Assembly: GCA_002059205.1 (NCBI GenBank)
Contig: MVCQ01000053.1
Location: 1 to 7,942, forward strand
Length of the DNA stretch: 7,942 nt
DNA from: Candidatus Latescibacteria bacterium 4484_107
GTDB lineage: Bacteria > Latescibacterota > 4484-107
Reading direction: 5' to 3'
In this document: positions 1 to 6,403 of the stretch, in pieces
Numbering within the stretch: position 1 is the first letter of the stretch
Layout of the letters: every line of letters begins with the position of its first letter
Translations under genes and position numbers: made by a program
The notes under the pieces: generated by a model
The model's input: only the letters and a program-made list of their open reading frames with translations
What the model was told of the DNA's origin: nothing
Databases searched by the model: none

Positions 1-2073
1 CGCGGCCCGGGTCACCTTCCCCTCCGCCGTGCTCTGCTTCTCCACGTACTCGCTTCCATAAGACTGCGGCGGCGCGTCGTCCTCTCCCAATACCATCAGG
101 TAATCCAGCACCGACAGATACCTCGAATCCACGATCTCAAACAGACTGACCGCCCTGCATGGGAACAGCACTTCCAGCATGTGATTTTCCCACCATCCGT
201 AAGGCTGGGTGATGGGATAGCTCGCATCTCCCTCCTGTCCCAAATCCGGCGCGGAGGTGATCTGTCCCGTCTCGTCCAATTGATAGGCTGAAATCTTATT
301 GGAAAATTTGTTGCGCATAATGTCGAACCGGAAGGCCCCTTGTGAATTCGTCATCGTGGCCACCAGGGTCCGCACCCCGCCGGCGCTGTTGGGACCGGGC
401 TGCTGATAGGTTACCACCGCTTGTGGAACCGGTTTTTTGGGTACGGCAAAATGCACGTTCCGGTCGAACCAATAGACCTCGCCATCCAGCGCGTGCCCCT
501 GATCCCTCAGCTCCAACTTCGAGTCTACAAAAAATTCCTCGTCGTTGGCGGCCCGAAGCAACAGAGCGGTCACGGTTTGCACCTGCCTGGTCAGTCCGGC
601 AAAGTTGATGTTTTCCATCCGATCCAGCGGCGTATCCACCCGCTCCCGGATGTCGTTTGGCGTGCCGAGTGTCATCCCCGGAAGTCCCACGAACGACACG
701 GCTTCACTATCCAGCCCGAGGCGCACGGGCATGAAATTTTTCCACGTGCGCTTGGGAGGCGCGACGGCATCTATGTGCCGAGGATGCTCCGGGCGCTGTC
801 CGTAAAAGAGTTCCGCCCCGTAGTCCGAGAATTTTTTCGCGTACGGAGCCATCATATTTTTCTGGTAATTGTCCGTGGTCCACTCCGAATTATAGAACGT
901 TCCCATAGCGAAGGAGGCCACCTGATCGCCCTGACTGGAGAGATCCAGTCCGATGAAAACCCGAAAATCGATCCGATCTTCCTCCGGCATCCGATCCCGG
1001 AAATGGCCTTTTCCGCGGGCGTGGCGGTACAGGAAATCGTTGACTCCCGACAGCGCCTCAAAGTGCGCAGACGTGGCTAAAAACAGCACCGGATGCCGGG
1101 TTCCGTATTCCTTGAGCCGCTCCGCGAGGGAAAGAAGCCCCACGATCCCGCATGCATTTTCCGCGCCCGGCGCCACGGCCGGAACGACGGACATCGCATC
1201 GTAATAGGCTTCTACTACAATGGCGTCCTTCTCACTTCCGTCCCCCCGAATCCACCCATATATATTCTTAGCCTCCACCGTCTCCCAGTCCATTCGCCCG
1301 TTTACACGAACCCGGTGTCCGCCCTCACGGGCGAGGCGCACAACTTCATCGGCATCTTCGCTCTCCACCCAGAATCGTGGGACGTCCACCGAAACCTTCA
1401 GAAATTTCTCCAACGCCTCTCCCTGGCTGACCCCCTGATCTCCGTAGAAAATGATCGCCTCCGCGCCCAGCATTCTCGGATTGACGAAGTTCTGGCCGCA
1501 ATCGAAAGACAGCACCACCACATTTCCCCTCATCGGTTTGCCGTCCAACTCCGCAAATGTTCCCCGTCCCCCGTACACTAAATCGCCCTCAATCCCTTCT
1601 GTGGGCAGGCTCGGAGTTCGCACCCCGTTGGGCCATAGGCCGTAAAGAGGCGTGGTGAGTGGTGAGTGGTCCGGGGTCCGTGGTGCGCTGTCTAAGAAGG
1701 TCAATTGTGCGCCTTTGTCCACCGGTACGGTTACGTCGAAGGTCTCCGTGGCGATGTCCTCCAGGCCGATCTCCTCGAAGCAGCCGCGCACGAACTCGTA
1801 TGCCTCCTCGCATCCCGGATATCCCACCACGCGCGATCCCATGGAGGCAAAACGTCCCAGCTTTTCCCGCACCCGATCCTCGCGGATCGAGCGCAGGAGG
1901 CTCTGGAGCTGCGTATCCGCCACCACCTCTTGCTCCTCCTCGACACGCTGAGGGGCCGTTCCCACGAACCGAACCAGGATTTTACTCGTGATCTCCGATG
2001 GATCGAAGACCGTCACCGAAAGCAGCATGGCCGCCGCGCAGAGCATCAGCACCGTTTTTCCGACCGTTCGCAT
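1..2073 (-). CDS. Exported M28-peptidase-like protein with PA-like insert; C-terminus beyond window; zinc site degenerate
   Basis: This frame is open for 691 codons from an ATG at 2073 to the window edge, so the C-terminus is missing. A GGAGG ribosome binding site at 2080-2084 lies 6 nt before the ATG. Residues 1-22 form a hydrophobic signal peptide or anchor, implying export. Residues about 145-250 resemble a PA-type insert (YGGRG, GNVVVLSFDCG, GAEAIIFYGDQG). Residues about 265-510 match the M28 zinc-peptidase fold in order: VVEAYYDAMS, PGAENACGIVGLLSLAERL, HPVLFLATSAHFEALSG, FIGLDLSS, and VDTPLDRMENINFAGL. By eye, the usual metal ligands are altered: His to Tyr290, Asp to Glu305, Glu-Glu to His337-Phe338 and the late His to Asp480; only Asp377 looks conserved. 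It may therefore be a non-peptidase homologue or have unusual metal chemistry. Residues about 549-600 look like a carboxypeptidase-regulatory-like beta domain. Residues 131-142 are encoded by a micro-repeat found elsewhere between genes. The fold is fairly sure; catalytic activity is doubtful. Confidence 0.85.
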   Translation of the reverse strand, partial: MRTVGKTVLMLCAAAMLLSVTVFDPSEITSKILVRFVGTAPQRVEEEQEVVADTQLQSLLRSIREDRVREKLGRFASMGSRVVGYPGCEEAYEFVRGCFEEIGLEDIATETFDVTVPVDKGAQLTFLDSAPRTPDHSPLTTPLYGLWPNGVRTPSLPTEGIEGDLVYGGRGTFAELDGKPMRGNVVVLSFDCGQNFVNPRMLGAEAIIFYGDQGVSQGEALEKFLKVSVDVPRFWVESEDADEVVRLAREGGHRVRVNGRMDWETVEAKNIYGWIRGDGSEKDAIVVEAYYDAMSVVPAVAPGAENACGIVGLLSLAERLKEYGTRHPVLFLATSAHFEALSGVNDFLYRHARGKGHFRDRMPEEDRIDFRVFIGLDLSSQGDQVASFAMGTFYNSEWTTDNYQKNMMAPYAKKFSDYGAELFYGQRPEHPRHIDAVAPPKRTWKNFMPVRLGLDSEAVSFVGLPGMTLGTPNDIRERVDTPLDRMENINFAGLTRQVQTVTALLLRAANDEEFFVDSKLELRDQGHALDGEVYWFDRNVHFAVPKKPVPQAVVTYQQPGPNSAGGVRTLVATMTNSQGAFRFDIMRNKFSNKISAYQLDETGQITSAPDLGQEGDASYPITQPYGWWENHMLEVLFPCRAVSLFEIVDSRYLSVLDYLMVLGEDDAPPQSYGSEYVEKQSTAEGKVTRAA
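1653..1670 (-). repeat. In-frame copy of the CACTCACC micro-repeat within the M28-like gene
   Basis: On the coding (minus) strand this reads ACCACTCACCACTCACCA, identical over 18 nt to 5554-5571 upstream of pyrK and one mismatch from 3610-3627. It encodes part of DHSPLTTP (residues 135-142), a probable loop just before the PA-like domain. It is preceded on the coding strand by CACCACGGACCCCGGACC, another quasi-repetitive stretch. The reading frame stays open through it. Confidence 0.7.
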
Positions 2074-2166
2074 AGTTTTCCTCCAAAGCCAGGCATATAA
2101 AAAAGATGAAAGACGAAAAATTTTTCCTCCCACTCGCAAGGAAAGTTTCACAAAAGCATGATTTAA

Positions 2167-2195
2167 AATATAGCTAATAGTTCTTCCATGCGCAA
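2167..2195 (-). promoter_or_regulatory. Candidate sigma70-type promoter for the M28-like gene
   Basis: On the minus strand, TTGCGC (2195-2190) and TATATT (2172-2167) are separated by exactly 17 nt. The -10 box matches consensus at five of six bases, but the -35 box at only three of six. It would give a leader of roughly 85 nt before the ATG at 2073. The -10 hexamer is the same as in the opposite promoter at 2342-2370, which adds modest support. Confidence 0.35.
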
Positions 2196-2341
2196 CCATT
2201 TTATCGCATTTTGTTCACGTGGGCTCATTTTTTTTTGTGACAAAGAAAGGCCCCCTTTCCGAGAAGAACAATGAAAATCCGGATTTCCTCGGCGCATCAA
2301 AGGAAAACCCGGGGGGTGGCTCCGGGGAAATCAGATTATTG

Positions 2342-2370
2342 TTGACAGCATCGAAAAGAATCGCTATATT
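2342..2370 (+). promoter_or_regulatory. Strong sigma70-type promoter for the AIR-synthase-like gene
   Basis: A perfect -35 box TTGACA (2342-2347) and a -10 box TATATT (2365-2370, five of six consensus) are separated by the ideal 17 nt. Transcription would start near 2377 and give a leader of about 67 nt before the ATG at 2444. This is the clearest promoter in the window. It may also drive the downstream lipoprotein gene, because I see no equally good promoter between them. Confidence 0.75.
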
Positions 2371-2393
2371 TTCGTCCACGTAACGTACAGATA

Positions 2394-2424
2394 GATTTCC
2401 AAAGTCTTCAAGACCTTGGAAATC
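2394..2424 (+). promoter_or_regulatory. 31-nt near-perfect palindrome in the leader of the AIR-synthase-like gene
   Basis: GATTTCCAA (2394-2402) is followed by an A/C mismatch pair around GTCTTCAAGAC (2404-2414), then TTGGAAATC (2416-2424). As RNA this folds into a 9-bp stem, one mismatch, and a GTC/GAC inner stem with a short loop. It lies between the probable transcription start and the ATG, ending 19 nt before it, with no T-tract after it. It could be a translational control or mRNA-stabilising hairpin, or a palindromic protein site. It also resembles the GATTTCAAA-type micro-repeat at 7468-7500, so it may be a repeat copy instead. Confidence 0.6.
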
Positions 2425-2443
2425 TTCCGGGAAACATCCTATT

Positions 2444-3463
2444 ATGAAAGCACTCCCCATGCCCATCTCTCCCTTTCCCATAGGCAAGCTTCCCCAAGGC
2501 GTCTTATCCAGACTTCTTGATACCTATAAACGGTTCGATGATCGGGTGATGGTCGGGCCGAAAATCGGAGAGGATTGCGCGGTGATCGACTTCGGGGAGA
2601 CCTGTCTCGTGGTGAAGACCGATCCCGTCACGTTTGCCACCGAGGAGATCGGATGGTACGTGGTTCACGTCAACGCCAACGACGTGGCCACGATGGGCGC
2701 GCGACCGAGATGGTTTCTGTGTACCGCGCTGCTGCCCGAAGGCGCTGATGAGCAGATGGCGGAAGCGATTTTCGCCTCGCTCTATCGGGCCGCTGAAACG
2801 CTGGACGTCTCCCTGTGCGGGGGACACACGGAGATTACGCACGGACTGGATCGCCCTATCTTAGTGGGACAGATGATGGGCGAAGTGACGAAGGAGCGAT
2901 TGGTGCAGTCCGATGGCGCTCGTCCGGGTGATGCCATTCTATTGACCAAGGGATTGGCCATCGAGGCGACCGCCCTCATCGCGCGCGAGAAAGCCGGGGA
3001 ACTCGAGGGGAAATATCCCTCCGAATTTTTAGCGCATTGCAGGAACTATCTGTGCGATCCGGGGATCAGCGTGGTGCGGGAGGCGATGATCGCGTGCGAC
3101 GTCGCCCAGGTGCACGCCATGCACGATCCCACGGAAGGCGGCGTGGCCACCGGCCTCCACGAATTGGCGACCGCTTCCGGGGTGGGCATGGAACTTTTCG
3201 GGGATCGGATGTTGCTTTCGGAGGAGTCCCGAACTCTGTGTGGGGCATTCGGATTGGATCCGCTGGGCGTGATCTCCTCGGGAGCGTTGCTGATCGTGGT
3301 GGGCGCCGGTGACCGGGATCGGGTGCAAGAAGCGATCCGGGAGGCGGGCATCGGCTGTGCGTGGATCGGAAACGTACGGGAGCGATCTTTTGGCGTGCGG
3401 CTCGGGGCTGTTCCCCTTCCTCGATTCGAGCGCGACGAAACCGCAAAGCTCTTTGAGTCGTAA
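2444..3463 (+). CDS. AIR-synthase/HypE-like ATP-binding enzyme, function unassigned
   Basis: This 339-residue protein belongs to the PurM/ThiL/SelD/HypE superfamily, which binds ATP and Mg and activates a carbonyl, carboxylate or similar group. The N-terminal ATP-binding half carries PIGKLPQGVL (12-21), VGPKIGEDCAVID (37-49), KTDPVT (58-63), HVNANDVATMGARPRWF (75-91) and CGGHTEIT (125-132). The C-terminal half carries HDPTEGGVATGLHELA (227-242) and SSGALLIV (278-285). It resembles the stand-alone group often annotated as HypE-like or AIR-synthase-related. True HypE ends in a conserved Pro-Arg-Ile-Cys tail whose cysteine is carbamoylated. This protein ends ETAKLFES with no terminal cysteine, and no hyp genes are visible, so a NiFe-hydrogenase role is unlikely. 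The start could be the ATG at 2444 or at 2459; neither has a strong Shine-Dalgarno. Expression is probably from the promoter at 2342-2370. The family is sure; the substrate is unknown. Confidence 0.9.
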   Translation: MKALPMPISPFPIGKLPQGVLSRLLDTYKRFDDRVMVGPKIGEDCAVIDFGETCLVVKTDPVTFATEEIGWYVVHVNANDVATMGARPRWFLCTALLPEGADEQMAEAIFASLYRAAETLDVSLCGGHTEITHGLDRPILVGQMMGEVTKERLVQSDGARPGDAILLTKGLAIEATALIAREKAGELEGKYPSEFLAHCRNYLCDPGISVVREAMIACDVAQVHAMHDPTEGGVATGLHELATASGVGMELFGDRMLLSEESRTLCGAFGLDPLGVISSGALLIVVGAGDRDRVQEAIREAGIGCAWIGNVRERSFGVRLGAVPLPRFERDETAKLFES

Positions 3464-3464
3464 G

Positions 3465-3485
3465 GGGTTTCCCGCCTGGAAATCC
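3465..3485 (+). terminator. Weak hairpin directly after the AIR-synthase-like stop
   Basis: GGGTTTCC (3465-3472) pairs with GGAAATCC (3478-3485) across a 5-nt loop, with one G-U wobble. It starts one base after the stop codon. No run of T follows, so it is not a canonical intrinsic terminator. It may instead be an mRNA 3'-end or processing hairpin. Confidence 0.25.
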
Positions 3486-3516
3486 GAACTCCTCTGTCAT
3501 TTCGATGATGGATCCG

Positions 3517-3610
3517 GTGAAACGTAAAACGTTAAACGTGAAAGACACATGGCAAAGCTACAACCCAAGAATTAGCCGCGAAGGCGCAAAGTGAAATGTG
3601 AAGCGTGAAA
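3517..3610 (+). repeat. Composite low-complexity intergenic repeats (AAACGT, GCGAAGGCGCAAAG, GTGAA types)
   Basis: The gap upstream of the TPR lipoprotein gene contains three kinds of quasi-periodic DNA. AAACGT occurs three times at 7-nt spacing within 3520-3539. GCCGCGAAGGCGCAAAG lies at about 3575-3591. A GTGAAATGTGAAGCGTGAAA stretch (3591-3610) then runs into the CACTCACC repeat. None is an exact long tandem repeat; each is a short word copied with small changes. I see no coding potential and no promoter in it. Confidence 0.65.
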
Positions 3611-3630
3611 CCACTCACTACTCACCAATC
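3610..3630 (+). repeat. CACTCACC micro-repeat upstream of the TPR lipoprotein gene
   Basis: This 21-nt word begins ACCACTCACTACTCACC and ends AATC. It matches 5554-5574 upstream of pyrK at 20 of 21 positions, the one difference being T for C at position 10. It lies 19 nt before the TTG start of the next gene, in the same orientation relative to that gene as the copy before pyrK. Confidence 0.75.
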
Positions 3631-3649
3631 GCCGGACAGGAGACCCGCC

Positions 3650-5473
3650 TTGAAAAAAATCTACGTATTTCTCTTCCTGATTTTCCTTTCCGGGTGCGCG
3701 TACTTCAATACATTCTACAACGCCCGGAAGGCTTTCAACGAGGCGGAGGCGCGACAGGAAGCGTCGGGAGCGGCTGCCGGATCGAGTCGTCGTTCCGGAG
3801 GCGACCTTTACGATAAGGCGATTAAGAAGGCGTCCCGAGTGCTGGCGTTCTATCCGGACAGCCGGTGGGTGGATGACAGCCTTCTCCTTTTGGGCAAAGC
3901 GTTTTATCGCAAGGGGGAATACGAGAAGTCCATTCGGAAGTTCGAGGAATTGGAGGCCCATTTTCCGGAGAGCGATCTGGTGGAAGAGGGTAGATATTGG
4001 CGGGGATTGGCGCTCTTGGAGACCGGACATGAGGACGAGGCGATAGCGGCGCTGGAGGTTTTGATCGCGGCAAAAGATTCACCTTGGCGCGGCGCGGTTC
4101 TCGTGGCCCTCGGAGACGTGGCTTCGAGGCGCGGGGAGGCCGAGGAGGCGTCTGGCTATTACCGGGGAGCCATCCAGGTTTCCAGGGACAAAAAGACGAA
4201 AGCCCGCGCTTATCTTCGTTTGGGCGGGGAACTTCGGGCGCTGGGCGATTACGAGGGAGCCCTTCCGGCCTTCCAAAGCGCGTGGAATCTGAAGGCTTCT
4301 CCGGCGCTTTCGTACGAGGCACGGATGCAGATCGGGGCGTGCCTCGAGGACATCGGAGATTTTGAGGGCGCGCTCGCGAGTTACCGCCTTCTCGAAAAGG
4401 ACGATCGGTGGGTAGCCCGGCTTGCGGATATCCGGCTTCGGATCGCGAAATGCATGGCCCGATGGGGAAAGACGGACCTCGCGTTGGAGGAATACGAACG
4501 GATCTCCGAAGAATATCCCCGGACCGAGCAGGCCGCCGACGCGTTGTATCGGATGGGAGTGATCCACCAGAAAAGCGATCCGGACCGGGCCTCGGAATAT
4601 TTTGACCGGGCCTCGAAGGAATCCAGTTCCTCCGAAGTGGCTCGATTGGCCAAAGTCAAGCGCGCCGATCTGGAGCGGTTGGCCTCGTTCCGGGCGGAGC
4701 TTGCGGACACCACGAAGACCGTCTCCGCGGAGATGTTTTTTGGACTGGCCGAGTTGTTTTTGGTGCGATTGGATCAGCCGGATTCAGCGATGGCCGCGTA
4801 TCGGCGTGTGGCCGAGGCGTTCCCCGAAAGCGATTTGGCTCCACGCGCGCTCTATGCGATTGCATGCATTCTGGAGAGAGGTTCTGATAAGTCCGAGGAG
4901 TCCGAGGAGCCAGAGGAAATTTTCGAGGCGCTGATAAAGAAGTATCCGGATTCAGAGGCGGCTGAGGCGGCGAAGCGGAAGCTGGGGAGGACCCCCTCTG
5001 AGGATGTTTCCGGGGAGGATCCGGCGGAGCAGGCGTTTCTCGCAGCTGAAAAACTTCGCTTCAGTGGAGGAGCGACCCAAACGGTTATTGCCCGGTACAA
5101 AGAGATCCCGAAGCGCTATCCCGAAAGCCTTTTCGCGCCGAAGTCGGCGTACACGGTGGCGTGGATGTACGAAAACGTGGTGGAGGATTCGGCTCGGGCG
5201 CGTATCGAATACGAACAGCTTGCGGAACGGTTTCCCGATACCGAGTTTGGGCGGATTGCCAAAGAGAAACTGGAATATTGGCGCAGGCTGGCCGAGCGTC
5301 CCCCCGAAGCTGAGCCGGACACCACAGTGGAGCATTCTTCCGGGACGGAACAACCAGAAATTTTGCTCCCCGAAGAAAGGGACAGCGTGCGCGCAAAGAC
5401 GGAGATTCCCCGGTCCGTCCTTCCTGAGATAAAATTGCCCATGGAAGCCGACTCGGACAGCCTGCGAAAATAA
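3650..5473 (+). CDS. Tetratricopeptide-repeat outer-envelope lipoprotein, TTG start
   Basis: I place the start at TTG 3650, giving 607 residues, because AGGAG (3638-3642) sits 7 nt upstream. The next codons also make a textbook lipoprotein signal: two lysines, a hydrophobic core, then LSGC with the lipidated cysteine at residue 16. An in-frame GTG at 3605 would put repeat-derived sequence in front of the signal peptide and lacks a ribosome site. After CAYFNTFYNARKAFNEAE come about ten helical TPR-type units over residues 54-540. Recurring landmarks are FYPDS, AHFPESD, EEYPRTEQAADALYRMG, AFPESDLAPRALY and ERFPDTEFG. An acidic linker (413-424) and a proline- and acid-rich tail (550-607) follow. 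It is probably attached to a membrane facing the periplasm and acts as a protein-binding scaffold. BamD- and YbgF-like proteins share this TPR style, but it is far longer than BamD, so I do not assign that role. The partner is unknown. Confidence 0.9.
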   Translation: MKKIYVFLFLIFLSGCAYFNTFYNARKAFNEAEARQEASGAAAGSSRRSGGDLYDKAIKKASRVLAFYPDSRWVDDSLLLLGKAFYRKGEYEKSIRKFEELEAHFPESDLVEEGRYWRGLALLETGHEDEAIAALEVLIAAKDSPWRGAVLVALGDVASRRGEAEEASGYYRGAIQVSRDKKTKARAYLRLGGELRALGDYEGALPAFQSAWNLKASPALSYEARMQIGACLEDIGDFEGALASYRLLEKDDRWVARLADIRLRIAKCMARWGKTDLALEEYERISEEYPRTEQAADALYRMGVIHQKSDPDRASEYFDRASKESSSSEVARLAKVKRADLERLASFRAELADTTKTVSAEMFFGLAELFLVRLDQPDSAMAAYRRVAEAFPESDLAPRALYAIACILERGSDKSEESEEPEEIFEALIKKYPDSEAAEAAKRKLGRTPSEDVSGEDPAEQAFLAAEKLRFSGGATQTVIARYKEIPKRYPESLFAPKSAYTVAWMYENVVEDSARARIEYEQLAERFPDTEFGRIAKEKLEYWRRLAERPPEAEPDTTVEHSSGTEQPEILLPEERDSVRAKTEIPRSVLPEIKLPMEADSDSLRK

Positions 5474-5507
5474 GCTGCTTACCGTGCGCGCCGCTTCGAG
5501 GGGGCGT

Positions 5508-5535
5508 TTGCGGACGCAGCCTAAATCCGTATATC
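5508..5535 (+). promoter_or_regulatory. Weak candidate promoter for pyrK
   Basis: TTGCGG (5508-5513) and TATATC (5530-5535) are separated by 16 nt in the 108-bp gap between the lipoprotein gene and pyrK. Transcription would begin about 40 nt before the pyrK ATG. The -35 match is poor (three of six), so this is only a possibility; pyrK may equally be read through from upstream. Confidence 0.2.
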
Positions 5536-5553
5536 CTGCACCTGCCTGCTTTT

Positions 5554-5574
5554 ACCACTCACCACTCACCAATC
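5554..5574 (+). repeat. CACTCACC micro-repeat directly upstream of pyrK
   Basis: This 21-nt word begins ACCACTCACCACTCACC and ends AATC. It is 20/21 identical to 3610-3630, and its first 18 nt are identical to the coding strand at 1653-1670. It ends 7 nt before the pyrK ATG and therefore occupies the place where a Shine-Dalgarno sequence would be expected; none is visible. Confidence 0.75.
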
Positions 5575-5581
5575 CCACACA

Positions 5582-6388
5582 ATGATAGACACAAAAACAA
5601 CCATCCTGCATCAGGAGCAGATAGCCCCTCAGATTTTCCGGCTGCGTCTTCTGAGTCCCCGAATCGCCCGGGAGGCTCGTCCGGGGCAATTTGTGCACCT
5701 GCGCATCCGGGAGGGCACGGATCCGCTTCTGCGCAGGCCCTTCAGCATCCATCGCGTGAACCGGGAGCGCGGAGAAGTGCAGGTGCTCTATCAGGTCGTC
5801 GGTCAAGGAACGAGGCTCCTTTCCCGCAAACCGGTCGGGGAGCGTCTGGACGTTCTGGGCCCGTTGGGGCATAGATTCGAGGTGTCCGAAGAAGGTGGGG
5901 GAGTCCTCCTCGTGGCGGGCGGCATCGGCATTGCCCCGCTGGTTTTTCTATGCGAGGATTTGCTTCGAGGGCACGCGGTGACGGCGTTGATCGGTGCGCG
6001 GTCGCGCGATGGGATCCTTTGCCACGATTCGCTTCGGTCGGGAGGCGTCACAGTGCACATTGCCACCGACGACGGTTCGCTCGGGCATCGGGGGCTGGTG
6101 ACCGATCTTCTGAATGCACAGCTTGAAGCGGGACGGGAGGCCGTTTATGCCTGCGGTCCCGTCGCGATGCTTCGGACCGTGAGCGCGCTGTGCCGCGCAC
6201 ACAGGATTTCCTGTCAGATTTCCTTAGAAAGCCGCATGGCATGCGGACTGGGCGCGTGTCTGGGGTGCGCGGTGAAAGTTCGGTCGTCCGTGCCGCCAGG
6301 GTACGAATACAAACGGGTGTGCAAGGAAGGACCGGTGTTTGATGCGGAGGAAGTGATCTTTGACGAAAACCTGCTGTCTGGTCATTAA
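5582..6388 (+). CDS. pyrK: Dihydroorotate dehydrogenase B, electron-transfer subunit
   Basis: This 268-residue protein is the FAD and 2Fe-2S subunit of class 1B dihydroorotate dehydrogenase. It carries electrons from the FMN of PyrD to NAD in the cytoplasm, in the fourth step of pyrimidine synthesis. The ferredoxin-reductase fold is clear. ARPGQFVHLR (32-41) and RRPFSIH (51-57) form the FAD site. The NAD-binding half has VAGGIGIAPLVFL (111-123) and YACGPVAML (189-197). The 2Fe-2S ligands are Cys221, Cys226 and Cys229 in CGLGACLGC plus Cys247 in RVCKEGPVF, the family's usual spacing. Length is typical and pyrD follows directly. The ATG has no visible Shine-Dalgarno; a CA-rich micro-repeat occupies that position instead. 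The 123-bp gap before pyrD is unusually long for this gene pair. Confidence 0.96.
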   Translation: MIDTKTTILHQEQIAPQIFRLRLLSPRIAREARPGQFVHLRIREGTDPLLRRPFSIHRVNRERGEVQVLYQVVGQGTRLLSRKPVGERLDVLGPLGHRFEVSEEGGGVLLVAGGIGIAPLVFLCEDLLRGHAVTALIGARSRDGILCHDSLRSGGVTVHIATDDGSLGHRGLVTDLLNAQLEAGREAVYACGPVAMLRTVSALCRAHRISCQISLESRMACGLGACLGCAVKVRSSVPPGYEYKRVCKEGPVFDAEEVIFDENLLSGH

Positions 6389-6403
6389 GACATTTAGACA
6401 TAA

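Larger units (their letters stand above)
2074..2443. other. 370-bp divergent intergenic region
   Basis: This AT-rich gap separates the leftward M28-like gene from the rightward AIR-synthase-like gene. It holds a promoter candidate in each direction and a leader palindrome, listed separately. Other structure includes GAAAAATTTTTC (2115-2126), a perfect 12-bp palindrome, and AAATCCGGATTT (2275-2286), another perfect 12-bp palindrome that could be an operator. There is also a run of nine T at 2228-2236 without a convincing preceding GC hairpin. The stretch 2103-2120 (AAGATGAAAGACGAAAAA) resembles the micro-repeat between pyrK and pyrD. I see no convincing gene here. Confidence 0.75.

Noticed and set aside
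421..1080. Plus-strand open frame of 219 codons opposite the M28-like gene
   Set aside because: It is antisense to a 691-codon frame with clear protein-family motifs and a good ribosome site; its own translation shows no family features.
2228..2236. Run of nine T as an intrinsic terminator
   Set aside because: There is no stable GC-rich hairpin immediately before it on the plus strand, and no gene ends into it from that side.
2215..2487. Minus-strand 90-codon frame across the divergent intergenic region
   Set aside because: It overlaps the start of the AIR-synthase-like gene and the strong promoter antisense, has no recognisable domain, and its repeated EDFQGLEDFG comes from the palindrome.
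2444..3463. Calling this gene hypE
   Set aside because: The C-terminal cysteine tail essential for HypE is absent and no hydrogenase-maturation genes are present.
3517..3630. CRISPR array or attachment site in the repeat-rich gap
   Set aside because: Units are 6-20 nt, degenerate and contiguous, with no spacers of uniform length, no cas genes and no integrase or tRNA nearby.
3605..3649. GTG 3605 as start of the TPR lipoprotein
   Set aside because: It would translate the CACTCACC repeat and place 15 polar residues before a canonical lipoprotein signal; TTG 3650 has the properly spaced AGGAG.
4892..4909. Tandem TCCGAGGAG in the TPR lipoprotein gene
   Set aside because: Only two 9-nt units encoding Ser-Glu-Glu in an acidic linker; expected for such a linker and unlike the intergenic families.
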